Of a DNA stretch of 41,290 nt, positions 33,429 through 41,290 are shown in pieces (the first letter of the stretch is position 1; each line of letters starts with the position of its first letter). The notes under the pieces were generated by a model. That model saw only the letters and a program-made list of their open reading frames with translations. It was not told where the DNA came from and made no database searches. Source of the stretch: Candidatus Calescibacterium nevadense OTU 1 (GTDB lineage: Bacteria > Calescibacteriota > Calescibacteriia > Calescibacteriales > Calescibacteriaceae); NCBI GenBank assembly GCA_000494225.1, contig AWOA01000002.1, forward strand, positions 39,288 through 80,577, written 5' to 3'. Made by a program: the position numbers and the translations under genes.

Positions 33429-33689
33429 CTACTCATTTTTCCTTCTACCTCTTTTCGATTCTAACCAATCTATTATTTTTTGTTCTAACTCTTCATCGTT
33501 CAAATACTTTTTGTAATCTTTTTCTATTAGTTTTCTCAGGACTTCTTTTTTTTCTTGGGCGGATAATGTGAGTTTGAATTCTATTCCTGCTTCTGTACAT
33601 AGGTCTCTTAAAGTTTCGGAAAAACTCTTTCTCCATGCTCTTGAAAGTTTCTCTATTATATCGTTAAATTCTTTGTCCGTAAGCCCCAT
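33429..33689 (-). CDS. Small helical protein, function unknown
   Basis: An 86-residue, very charged protein (Lys, Glu, Arg) that I do not recognise. It appears all helical: TDKEFNDIIEKLSRAWRKSF, then SETLRDLCTEAGIEFKLTL, then SAQEKKEVLRKLIEKDYKKY and EELEQKIIDWLESKR. No signal peptide or membrane segment. It starts with an ATG, is convergent with coaD (20 bases apart), and lies opposite the HMG-CoA lyase gene. Its codon use and charged composition fit its neighbours, so it is likely real, but length is modest and no function can be offered. Confidence 0.55.
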   Translation of the reverse strand: MGLTDKEFNDIIEKLSRAWRKSFSETLRDLCTEAGIEFKLTLSAQEKKEVLRKLIEKDYKKYLNDEELEQKIIDWLESKRGRRKNE

Positions 33690-33722
33690 TTTTCTATAAT
33701 CCCTTTATTTATTTATTATATT

Positions 33723-33758
33723 ATTCTATATTTTTTATTTATTCTATATTTTTTATCT
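33723..33758. repeat. 18-bp tandem duplication
   Basis: ATTCTATATTTTTTATTT (33723-33740) is followed directly by a copy ending in ATCT (33741-33758), one mismatch. It lies in the 230-base divergent spacer between the small helical protein gene and the HMG-CoA lyase gene. The same spacer carries ATTTTTGAACGA on the minus strand near 33791-33802. Confidence 0.85.
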
Positions 33759-33921
33759 AATTTTTATCTAAAACTTTCAAGAAATATTTTCGTTCAAAAA
33801 TCTCTTTAATGAATACCTGAATTTTTAAGTTGATTATTTTTAATTTTAAAAACTATTATCTAAACTGATATAATTTCATTTATGAGGGGTCAAAGGCAGA
33901 ATAAGGGAATAATTTGATGAT

Positions 33922-34836
33922 ATGACAGAAGGCAAGAAAGGAAATATTAAGATAGTAGAGGTCTCACCTCGCGATGGATTACAGAACGAAAAGGAAATAA
34001 TTTCTCTTGAAAAGAAAAAGAAATTAATAGAATGTCTTATGGATACTGGGGTTCAGGAGATAGAGATTGGTTCTTTTGTGTCTCCGAAGTGGGTTCCTCA
34101 GATGCAGGATACCGAACAGCTTTTTCTATCTGTTTTACCCAAAGATGGAGTAAAGTTTTCAGCTCTTGTGCCTAATATGAAAGGTTTCGAAAGACTTATG
34201 AATCTACCTGAGAAAAATCGTCCAAAAAAAATTGCTGTATTCACAGCTGCATCTGATACATTCAATTTGAAAAATATAAACTGTACAACTGAGCAATCTT
34301 TTGAGATGATAAAACCTGTGGTTGAATCCGCAAAAAAAGAGGGATTCGAGGTGAGAGGATATGTATCAGTCGCTTTTTGGTGCCCTTATGAGAAAAAAAT
34401 CTCTCCGGAGAAAACTCTATATGTATGCGAAAGGTTGCTTGAAATGGGAGTTGATGAAATATCAGTAGGGGATACCGTAGGTAGGGCTTCTCCGTTGGAT
34501 GTTTATCAACTTCTATCTGTCATTACCAAAAAAATCCCTCATAATCTTATCGCTCTTCATTTCCACAATACATATGGTATGGCTCTCCTGAATTCATTCA
34601 TATCTTTTCATGATTTTGGAATTACAACTTTTGATAGTTCTGCTGGCGGGCTTGGGGGGTGTCCATTTGCACCGGGAGCTTCCGGTAATGTTGCAACGGA
34701 AGATTTAGTTTTCATGTTTGAAAATTCAGGAATAGAAACAGGAGTAAATTGGAAAAAGGTGATTGAAGCTGTTTCAGTCTTGGAGATACCTCTGAGATCG
34801 ACTTTATCTAAAATAAAAAATCCACTTGAAGAATGA
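33922..34836 (+). CDS. mvaB: Hydroxymethylglutaryl-CoA lyase family protein
   Basis: A 304-residue TIM-barrel acyl-CoA lyase that would split 3-hydroxy-3-methylglutaryl-CoA into acetoacetate and acetyl-CoA, the last step of leucine breakdown. The start VEVSPRDGLQNEKEIISLEK carries the conserved RDGLQNE motif with the catalytic Arg and Asp; EIEIGSFVSPKWVPQMQDT, SVGDTVGRASPLDV and HFHNTYGMALLNS provide metal ligands; and the G-loop GLGGCPFAPGASGNVATED contains the active-site Cys. These together favour HMG-CoA lyase over isopropylmalate or homocitrate synthases. acpS follows three bases later, so both are translated from one message. Confidence 0.93.
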   Translation: MTEGKKGNIKIVEVSPRDGLQNEKEIISLEKKKKLIECLMDTGVQEIEIGSFVSPKWVPQMQDTEQLFLSVLPKDGVKFSALVPNMKGFERLMNLPEKNRPKKIAVFTAASDTFNLKNINCTTEQSFEMIKPVVESAKKEGFEVRGYVSVAFWCPYEKKISPEKTLYVCERLLEMGVDEISVGDTVGRASPLDVYQLLSVITKKIPHNLIALHFHNTYGMALLNSFISFHDFGITTFDSSAGGLGGCPFAPGASGNVATEDLVFMFENSGIETGVNWKKVIEAVSVLEIPLRSTLSKIKNPLEE

Positions 34837-34839
34837 AAA

Positions 34840-35211
34840 ATGATGGTAAAAGGAGTAGGAATAGATATAATAAGAATAAGCCGTGTTGAAAAAGTATATT
34901 CCACTCATGGTGAGAGATTTTTGAAGAGAGTTTTTTCAGATGAGGAGATAAGATACATCTTGCGTTCGGAGGCAAAATTTCTTGAAAGAGTTGCGAGCAC
35001 ATTCTCTGCAAAAGAAGCCGTTTTCAAAACAATAGGTATGAAAAGACCCATAATTTTTAGAGAAATAGAAATAATAAGAAAACCTTTTCCTTCTGTTCGT
35101 ATCTATGGTCATACAAAGGATGAGGCTTTAAGAAAGGGTATTCATCAAATTTTTGTATCAATCTCTCATGATGGAGATTTGTGTATAACAATAGCCATTG
35201 CTGTTGGTTGA
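34840..35211 (+). CDS. acpS: Holo-[acyl-carrier-protein] synthase
   Basis: A 123-residue AcpS that moves the 4'-phosphopantetheine arm of CoA onto acyl carrier protein. The two family signatures are present: GVGIDIIRISRVE with metal-binding Asp9, and STFSAKEAVFKTIG with Glu59 and the conserved Lys. The C-terminal VSISHDGDLCITIAI is the usual HD/HS-type end strand. The gene starts three bases after mvaB; two adjacent ATGs (34840, 34843) could serve. Its place beside coaD and mvaB makes a small coenzyme A-linked group. Confidence 0.93.
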   Translation: MMVKGVGIDIIRISRVEKVYSTHGERFLKRVFSDEEIRYILRSEAKFLERVASTFSAKEAVFKTIGMKRPIIFREIEIIRKPFPSVRIYGHTKDEALRKGIHQIFVSISHDGDLCITIAIAVG

Positions 35212-35316
35212 AAAAATCTTATTTAAGTATTAATTTTTTTCTTATTTTTTTGGTGGAAACAGAGGGATCAAGAAGTTTTTTAGAAAATGCTCAGAGCTTA
35301 AAAGGAGAGGATATTT

Positions 35317-36328
35317 ATGGATAAGCTGAATGGAAAAGAGGATAGTAAGATGGGTAGAATTTTGGTTTCACTGGTTATTCCAGTATATAATGAAAAAGAT
35401 AACATTGAAGAACTGCATGAGGAGATATCTGATGTTATAGATAAGATGCAAAATTTTGATTTTGAAATAATATATGTTGATGATGGTTCTTACGATGGTA
35501 GCTATGAAACTCTAAAAAAAAATAGCATTTTCGGACAGCAGAGTTAAAGTTATAAGGTTCAAAAAAAATTTTGGACAAACAATAGCAATAAGGGCAGGCT
35601 TTGATCATGCGAAAGGCCACATAATAATAACTATGGATTCAGATAGACAAAATGATCCGAAAGATATACCCACTCTTTTAGATAAGCTCATAAATGAAAA
35701 TCTTGATATAGTTTCTGGTTGGAGAAAGGAAAGAAAGGATAAATTCATAAGAGTTTTTTTTTCAAATATGGCTAACAAAATAATATCTATTATTTCAGGA
35801 GTAAAATTACACGACTACGGATGCACACTGAAAGCATACAGAAGGGAAATTGTTGAAAATCTTGAGCTTTTTGGAGATATGCATAGGTTCATCCCAGCTG
35901 TTGCCTCTTTTTACGGCGCAAGAGTAGGGGAGTTAGTGGTAAATCACAGACCAAGATTGAAAGGCAAATCAAAATATGGTCTTTTATCAAGGGTTTTCAA
36001 GACAATAGTGGATATGGTATTTTTGAAATTCTTTTTGTCTTTTCAAACAAGACCTATGAGATTTTTCGGATATATCGGAGTTTTTATTATTTTAGTTGGT
36101 ATAATAATTTCTCTTTTTGTGCTGTATCAAAAATATTTTCTGGGTGTGTGGGTACATAGAAATCCACTTTTCATAATATCTATATTCTTTGTGATATCAG
36201 GACTGCATTTTATTATGACCGGGATTATAGCCGAAATATTAATAAGAGTTTATTTTTCATCAGATCAAAGGAGAAAACCTTACTTTATTCAAGAGATTTT
36301 AGAATCTAAAGAAACACAGAAACACTGA
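35317..36328 (+). pseudogene. Membrane-anchored GT2 glycosyltransferase, frameshifted at an A9 run
   Basis: Two adjacent frames together encode one DPM1/GtrB/ArnC-like glycosyltransferase of about 337 residues that would transfer a sugar to a polyprenyl phosphate carrier. The first frame (from ATG 35317, after AAAGGAGAGG at 35301-35310) gives VSLVIPVYNEKDNIEELHEE and IIYVDDGSYDGSYETLKK, then runs into a stop at 35545. The second frame continues the family exactly: SRVKVIRFKKNFGQTIAIRA, ITMDSDRQNDPKDI, and two C-terminal membrane helices. The switch falls at nine A residues (35514-35522); eight would restore the frame. It may be a genuine lesion, slippage-controlled expression, or a sequencing indel. 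Confidence 0.85.
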
Positions 36329-36351
36329 AATAATTTGATTAATAAATCCCT

Positions 36352-38131
36352 ATGAACGATTTTTTGTTCGGGAAGAAAGTTTTTATTAAAAGTTCTGATT
36401 TCATATTATCTTTATTCTTTGCAATATTTGTGAATTTTTCTACGTTATATTTTTTGATAATTCATAAAGAACCAATCTATTTCCACTACGATGAGGCGAT
36501 TTGGATATCACAATCTTTATTTTGTGGGGGTGAATTTCCTTTCTATGAACAGGGATGGGGACTTATAGTTCCTCTGCTGTGTTTGATCTATCCATTCAAG
36601 TATTTTTTCGAGCCTTACTATTTTCCTGTTCTTCGTATTCTTTTTGTTTTTTTAGATATGTATTTACTTTTGAAGCTTCTGAACTTCTTTTTTTCAAAGC
36701 AAATCTCTCTTATAATTTTCTTCTTTCATTTTTCAAACATATTCTCCCTTTTCAGATTATTTTCAGGGAGGACGGGGGACACAGATTTTATTACTAATGT
36801 TTATGGAAATACATTGAGGATTTTCAACCCGTCATTTTTTCTTATTTTTTTTCTTCTGTTCCTCATTTATCTTGTAAAGTTTCTTGATTTGGAGGAAAGA
36901 CAACAAAAAGTAGAAAGAAAAGATATTTTGCTCCCCGGAATTTTTTTAGGACTATTATTTTATTCTTTAACTTTCTGGTGGGTATATTTACTTTCATCTA
37001 TTTTTATTTAGAAAAGATAGGATTAAGAACATTTCAAAGGTACTGATTTTAGGAATAATTATTGGATTACCTGCTGTAATTTTCAATTTATATCAGAAAA
37101 ATATTATAGGTCAATCAATTTATAGAGCCGCTTTTCTTGTAAGGCTTCAGGAAAGTATTTCACTTATTACATTTTTGAAAGGGATACCAAAAGAATATAT
37201 CTTACTTTTCGTTTTATCTTTTTTTTCTTTTATTTTTTATTCAAGGTTTTCGGCAAAGTTTTTACTCATTTTTTCTGGTTTCTTTTCAGGTTTTCTTCTC
37301 TTCTTTTCGGAGTATATTTTGAAAATCTTCATACAAGGTGCTATGCATTTTACTGTATCTTTTAAACTCTTCACAAAAATAGCGATAGGATTGACATTGC
37401 AGAAGTTCAAAGAATTGGAATTAAAAAAAACTATTTCTTATCTTTTTGGTTTTGCTATAAATGCATTGTGTGTTCTTATGTTCTTTTTGTTTACAATAAA
37501 CTGGACATTATTCTTTTTCAAAGTTAAAAAATTTGAAGAGAACATGAAAAGAGTAAAAGATTTTAAAGAAGTTGCTGACTGGATAAAGTCCAATGCTCCC
37601 GAAAATGCAGTTATAACATCAGACGATTTTTATGGATTTTTTGTTTTATTTGATCTTTTTCCTACATCATCTGAATTAATGTTTCATATTTTGAGTAGAA
37701 AGTTTATTTTTCATAACAATATCAACTATTTCTCAGATTAAACCGATGAAGAAGTTTTTGAAAGATTTTTAATAAGAGCAAAACTACTTGGTTTTTCTGA
37801 AAGTGAATTTAGAGATTACATTTACGATATATCAAAAAGGGATCACGTTTTCTGGGGAATTTCTCCATATAGTACTTTCGTTTCAAAAGCCTATTTAGGA
37901 GAACCTAATGATTTTAGATTCTCAAAATATAAGAATATCTACGAAGCAGTGGATGATTTTGTAGATGTAGCTTTAAGATACTATCAAGATGAAATGTATT
38001 TTGAAAGTCTGATGAGAAAATATAGAGTTGATTATGTCGTAAGAAAGAAGGATTATCAGGGAGAAAAGTATCTCAAGCGGGAGGTAAAAATTGGTGAATT
38101 CTATGTATTCAGAATTGTGGAAGAAAAATAA
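36352..38131 (+). pseudogene. Large membrane glycosyltransferase (GT-C-like), frameshift plus in-frame stop
   Basis: Three frame segments join into one protein of about 590 residues with many membrane helices, a first-loop acidic motif HYDEAIWISQSLF, and a C-terminal soluble part (FKEVADWIKSNAPENAVITS ... YRVDYVVRKKDYQG), the layout of GT-C/ArnT-like lipid-linked sugar transferases. The first segment ends at a TAG at 37009-37011; translation in the next frame is open from 36971 and continues RKDRIKNISKVLILGIIIG, so one extra T in the T5 run at 37001-37005 breaks the frame. The second segment meets TAA at 37739-37741, after which the same frame continues TDEEVFERFLIRAKLLGF to 38131. The gene follows the broken GT2 gene by 23 bases. 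Confidence 0.8.
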
Positions 38132-38179
38132 TATAAGCAGAATTTGGAAAATTGAGTTTCTGTTATTAAAAGTTAAATT

Positions 38180-40096
38180 GTGTGTGGGATAGCAGGGATT
38201 GTTTCTTCATCTGTTTCTGATGAAGCTTTCTTGAAAGCTTTGAGCTTTATATCATACCGTGGTCCAGACGATACAGGATTTTTTGTAAAGCTTGATCGTG
38301 AAACTCAAAAGAAAGTTCTTTTAGGAATAAATAGACTTAGCATAATAGATATTCAGGGAGGGAGGCAACCTATGAGCTCAGAAGATGGTAATGTTGTTGT
38401 TGTATTTAATGGTGAAATTTATAACTTCCTTGAAATAAGGAAGAGATTGGAGTCAAAGCATGCGTTACGTACGAATTCAGACACAGAAATTATACCGCAT
38501 ATGTGGGAAGAATACCGGGAGAACATGCTTGATTATTTTGATGGGATGTTCGCTATTGCTCTTTATGACTCAAAGAAAAATATTTTGTTTTTGGCAAGGG
38601 ATCCATTTGGCGAAAAACCTCTTTACTATTCATTATCTCAAAGTCAATTTATTTTTGCATCAGAACCCAAAGTTATAATCTCGTTGGCTGATTTTTCCTC
38701 TGAACCAGATTTTTATGCTATCGCAAAATATCTTTTCTATGGTTTTATCCCGTCTCCACACTCTCCTTTTTATAAAATAAAAAAAATACCAGCTGGGCAC
38801 TACCTTATTTTTGACTTAAAAAATTGGGATATTAAAATAAGAGAGTATTTTCAGGTAAAAAAAATAAAAGCAAGAGATTATTATGGAATTCAAGATATAA
38901 ATCAGAAAATCAAAGAAAATCTTCGTGTTTCTGTGAAAAGGAGACTTATAGCAGATGTTCCGTTGGGGATATTCCTTTCCGGTGGAATTGATTCATCTTC
39001 GGTAGTAGCCATAGCTTCAAAGTTCATAAAACCTAAAACTTTTTCCATATCTTTTTATGAAAGCTCTTACGATGAGTCAAGCTTTGCAAGAGAAATTTCA
39101 TCTTTCTTTGGAACAGACCACACAGAATATAGAATGAGCGAAGATGATATGCTTGAAGTTGTCCCAGAAATTTTTTCAAAACTTGATGAGCCTTTTGCAG
39201 ATTCTTCAATAATACCTACATATCTCCTAAGCAAACTTACGAGACAAAAAGTTAAAGTTGCACTATCAGGAGATGGAGGTGATGAGCTGTTCGGAGGATA
39301 TCCTACCTATATTTCTCACGTACTTGCAGAGCTTTTGAAGAGAGTTTTAAAGTGGAGAAGGATGAAAGATTTTATAGTAAATCTTGTTGAATCTTTGCCT
39401 TCATCTTTTGATTATTTCAGCCTTGATTTCAAGCTAAAAAGATTCTTCTCTGGATTTGATTTTAACCTGCCACAAAGACATTGCTTCTGGATGAGATATT
39501 TTTCTCCCTCAGAAATACCCAATATTTTGAATTTAGATGGGGGGCAAGATTTTGTCTTTGAAGATACTTTAAGATACTACAAAGAGGCTATGGAGAAAGA
39601 TATTGATTTTTTTTCATTGCCTATGTATCTTGATTTAAAGCTTTACCTTCAAGATGACATTTTATTTAAAACAGATAGAGCTTCTTCTTTTTGCTCTCTT
39701 GAGGTTAGAACGCCTTTCCTTACAAAAGAAATTGCCAACTTATGCTTTTCTTTAAGGTTTAAAGATAAGATAAAACCGCTAATTTATACTCCTGATGGAT
39801 TAAAATTTATACTTAGAGATATTATGAAGAATGATTTGCCAAAGAGAATATTGAAAAGAGGGAAGCAGGGATTTGCTGTTCCAATAAGTTTCTGGATAAA
39901 GAAAAAGGAAAAATTGTTTTTGGAAAAAGTTTTTGAGCTTGAAAAATACCTAAGAAGATTTGGAGTAGTATCTCCTTCTTTTTTTGATTTTGTTTCCAAG
40001 GAGTTCAGCGATCATATAAATTCAAGAAAGAACAATTCAAGAAAGATTTTCGCTTTATTTTCATTATCATACTGGTTTGAAAGATGGGTAAGGTAA
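38180..40096 (+). CDS. asnB: Asparagine synthetase (glutamine-hydrolysing)
   Basis: A 638-residue asparagine synthetase B. The N-terminal glutaminase has the nucleophile Cys2 directly after the initiator in MCGIAGI, with RGPDDTGFF, RLSIIDIQGGRQPM and FNGEIYNFLEIR; a GTG at 38180 is therefore the start. The synthetase domain has the pyrophosphate loop LSGGIDSSS at about residues 266-274, ALSGDGGDELFGGYPTY and FKTDRASSFCSLEVRTPFL. Such genes are common inside surface-polysaccharide loci, where they may amidate uronic acids instead of making free asparagine; the setting here fits that use. The gene itself is intact, unlike its two upstream neighbours. Confidence 0.93.
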   Translation: MCGIAGIVSSSVSDEAFLKALSFISYRGPDDTGFFVKLDRETQKKVLLGINRLSIIDIQGGRQPMSSEDGNVVVVFNGEIYNFLEIRKRLESKHALRTNSDTEIIPHMWEEYRENMLDYFDGMFAIALYDSKKNILFLARDPFGEKPLYYSLSQSQFIFASEPKVIISLADFSSEPDFYAIAKYLFYGFIPSPHSPFYKIKKIPAGHYLIFDLKNWDIKIREYFQVKKIKARDYYGIQDINQKIKENLRVSVKRRLIADVPLGIFLSGGIDSSSVVAIASKFIKPKTFSISFYESSYDESSFAREISSFFGTDHTEYRMSEDDMLEVVPEIFSKLDEPFADSSIIPTYLLSKLTRQKVKVALSGDGGDELFGGYPTYISHVLAELLKRVLKWRRMKDFIVNLVESLPSSFDYFSLDFKLKRFFSGFDFNLPQRHCFWMRYFSPSEIPNILNLDGGQDFVFEDTLRYYKEAMEKDIDFFSLPMYLDLKLYLQDDILFKTDRASSFCSLEVRTPFLTKEIANLCFSLRFKDKIKPLIYTPDGLKFILRDIMKNDLPKRILKRGKQGFAVPISFWIKKKEKLFLEKVFELEKYLRRFGVVSPSFFDFVSKEFSDHINSRKNNSRKIFALFSLSYWFERWVR

Positions 40097-40151
40097 ATAA
40101 AAAAGTGAATTTCCTATATATTCTATGAGTGAGGAAAGGAGCAACGTAATT

Positions 40152-40709
40152 ATGAAGTTAAATTTAGGTTGTGGTTCTTTTAAGAAGGATGGCTATATAA
40201 ATGTAGATCTAAGGAAAGAAGTTAATCCCGATCTCGTAGTTGATCTGAATAAATTTCCTTATCCTTTTAAAGATAATACCTTTGACATTGTGGAAGCTTT
40301 TCATGTTTTGGAACATTTGAATTCTCCATTTGACGCTATGTTTGAATTACATAGAATATTGAAAAATGGTGAAGAGTTGAAAATTGCTGTGCCCCATTGT
40401 AGTAGAGGATTTTCTCATCCAGAGCATAAAGCTGGATTTGATGTCACTTTCCCATATTATTTTGATCCAAAGTATCCCCAGTATTTTTATGGGAAGGAGT
40501 TCAAACTTAAGAAACTTAGGTTGAATTGGTTGGGACAGAAGTATTTAAGAAAACAGCATCTATCAAGACTTACTTTTTTTACTCTGGAGTTCATTGATAA
40601 GTTTATAAGTTTCTTTGCTAATTTAAATCCACTTTTGTGTGCTAAATTATGGTGTTATTGGGTTGGAGGATTTGATGAGATTTATATGGAGTTCATTTGT
40701 GTTAAATAG
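40152..40709 (+). CDS. SAM-dependent methyltransferase of the glycan locus
   Basis: A 185-residue methyltransferase. Motif I is KLNLGCGSFKKDGYINVDLR at the extreme N-terminus, the short form typical of methyltransferases in polysaccharide clusters (LNLGCG...GWINVD). FDIVEAFHVLEHLNSPFDAM and the ELHRILKNGEELKIAVPHCS post-motif are also typical of that group. I choose ATG 40152 because AAAGGAG (40135-40141) is spaced ten bases from it; an in-frame ATG at 40125 lacks such a site. The C-terminal LEFIDKFISFFANLNPLLCA is hydrophobic. Target sugar unknown. Confidence 0.85.
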   Translation: MKLNLGCGSFKKDGYINVDLRKEVNPDLVVDLNKFPYPFKDNTFDIVEAFHVLEHLNSPFDAMFELHRILKNGEELKIAVPHCSRGFSHPEHKAGFDVTFPYYFDPKYPQYFYGKEFKLKKLRLNWLGQKYLRKQHLSRLTFFTLEFIDKFISFFANLNPLLCAKLWCYWVGGFDEIYMEFICVK

Positions 40710-40771
40710 TTTGAGATGGGTTTTGTTTGCTTTTTTCGTTCATGAAAAAGTTTTTCGTTTTTGAAAAGGTT

Positions 40772-41290
40772 TTAACCTTTGAGTCTTGGGTCAAAAATTT
40801 GAGCTAATTTATCTGCAACAAAATTTACTAAAACCCATATTGAAGATATTGAAAATACACATCCGTAAAGTAAGGGAAGATCTCGTGAAAGGACAGCCTG
40901 AACTGTAAGAGAGCCTATTCCTGGGAATGAAAAAACTGTTTCGGTTATAACTGTTCCGGAGAGCAGAACTCCAGCTTGAAGCCCGATAACTGTTATTATT
41001 CCTGCTGATATGGCTTTTGTTATATGTAAAAGTTCTCTCATAAAACCTACACCTTTTGACCTAATAAATAAGAAAGCATCAGATTTTATAAAGTCTTCTG
41101 AGAGGTTTTTCAAAAATCTCCCGAGAACAATAGATAATGATATGCTGAGAGTCAAGGAAGGTAAAATTAGGGATTTTGGGTTTTCAAATCCAGATACTGG
41201 CAAAAGTCTGAGCTTTACGGAAAATAGGATTATAAATATTACTCCAAGCCAGAAGTTAGGTATAGACCATACTATTGTTGATAAGATTGT
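40772..41290 (-). CDS. Oligopeptide/dipeptide ABC transporter permease (DppB/OppB-like), 3' part
   Basis: The 3' 172 codons of a permease gene whose 5' part lies beyond the right edge; the frame is open from 41290. The visible part reads IPNFWLGVIFIILFSVKLRL then LLPVSG, a long EAA-type cytoplasmic loop (FIKSDAFLFIRSKGVGFMRE), and GIITVIGLQAGVLLSGTVIT with ETVFSFPGIGSLTVQAVLSR, all hallmarks of DppB/OppB-type importers. It ends in ADKLAQIFDPRLKG, the usual FADLLYAxLDPRIR terminus. Substrates of this family are peptides, nickel or sugars and cannot be told apart here. Confidence 0.9.
   Translation of the reverse strand, partial: TILSTIVWSIPNFWLGVIFIILFSVKLRLLPVSGFENPKSLILPSLTLSISLSIVLGRFLKNLSEDFIKSDAFLFIRSKGVGFMRELLHITKAISAGIITVIGLQAGVLLSGTVITETVFSFPGIGSLTVQAVLSRDLPLLYGCVFSISSIWVLVNFVADKLAQIFDPRLKG

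Noticed and set aside
37739-37741. Recoding of TAA as sense (readthrough) in the GT-C gene
   Set aside because: All other genes in the window use TAA as a normal stop, and the same gene also has a frameshift, so decay or error is simpler.

Overview
The window is an A+T-rich stretch (roughly one third G+C by eye) of a bacterial chromosome with strong AGGAGG-type ribosome binding sites. Gene content is that of a Gram-negative-type, respiring, probably thermophilic bacterium: proteins rich in Lys, Glu and Ile, a Sec-dependent (clade II) nitrous oxide reductase cluster, fatty-acid catabolism genes and surface-glycan genes. Ribosomal protein operons are broken up and scattered among metabolic genes, which is unusual and hints at a deep-branching or candidate phylum. 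A Calescamantes-like or Aquificota-like lineage is only a guess. No rRNA, tRNA, CRISPR array or insertion sequence was recognised.

Layout. 1-542: 3' end of the replicative helicase gene dnaB. 581-2512: long-chain acyl-CoA synthetase. 2672-8039: surface-polysaccharide genes (cupin, GT4, two methyltransferases, DegT-type sugar aminotransferase, GT2). 8103-11827: a five-gene string rplF-rplR-rpsE-dgt-nadC. 11937-16142: aldo/keto reductase, acyl-CoA dehydrogenase, diacylglycerol-kinase-like protein and enoyl-CoA hydratase, all on the minus strand. 16423-17349: GT11 fucosyltransferase-like gene. 17372-18946: aldehyde dehydrogenase. 18947-20021: a 1.1 kb gene-free spacer with several hairpins. 20022-26846: the nos cluster (membrane protein, nosZ, small exported helical protein, terminator, nosD, nosF, nosL, nosY). 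26956-30208: two extended SDR enzymes, a lone gatC and a conserved-looking unknown. 30223-32770 (minus): rplK-nudix-nadB. 32899-35211: coaD, a small unknown, HMG-CoA lyase and acpS. 35317-40709: a second glycan locus with two damaged glycosyltransferase genes, an asparagine synthetase and a methyltransferase. 40772-41290: 3' part of an oligopeptide-type ABC permease gene.

How the genes work together. The nos cluster encodes the terminal N2O reductase plus copper-site assembly (NosD, NosF, NosY, NosL) and two less understood membrane or exported partners; a terminator separates the nosZ part from the maturation genes. Acyl-CoA synthetase, acyl-CoA dehydrogenase, enoyl-CoA hydratase, aldehyde dehydrogenase and HMG-CoA lyase suggest oxidation of fatty acids and possibly leucine, which could feed electrons to respiration. 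A nearly identical palindrome lies upstream of the synthetase and the dehydrogenase genes 11.7 kb apart, suggesting a shared fatty-acid regulator. NAD synthesis genes (nadC, nadB) are each attached to ribosomal protein genes.

Most noteworthy: the two poorly characterised nos-cluster proteins, the shared palindrome, the repeated ribosomal-protein/phosphohydrolase/NAD-gene arrangement, three gene-breaking lesions within 2.3 kb of the second glycan locus, the hairpin-rich spacer before the nos genes, and recurrent 17-26 bp tandem duplications in spacers.
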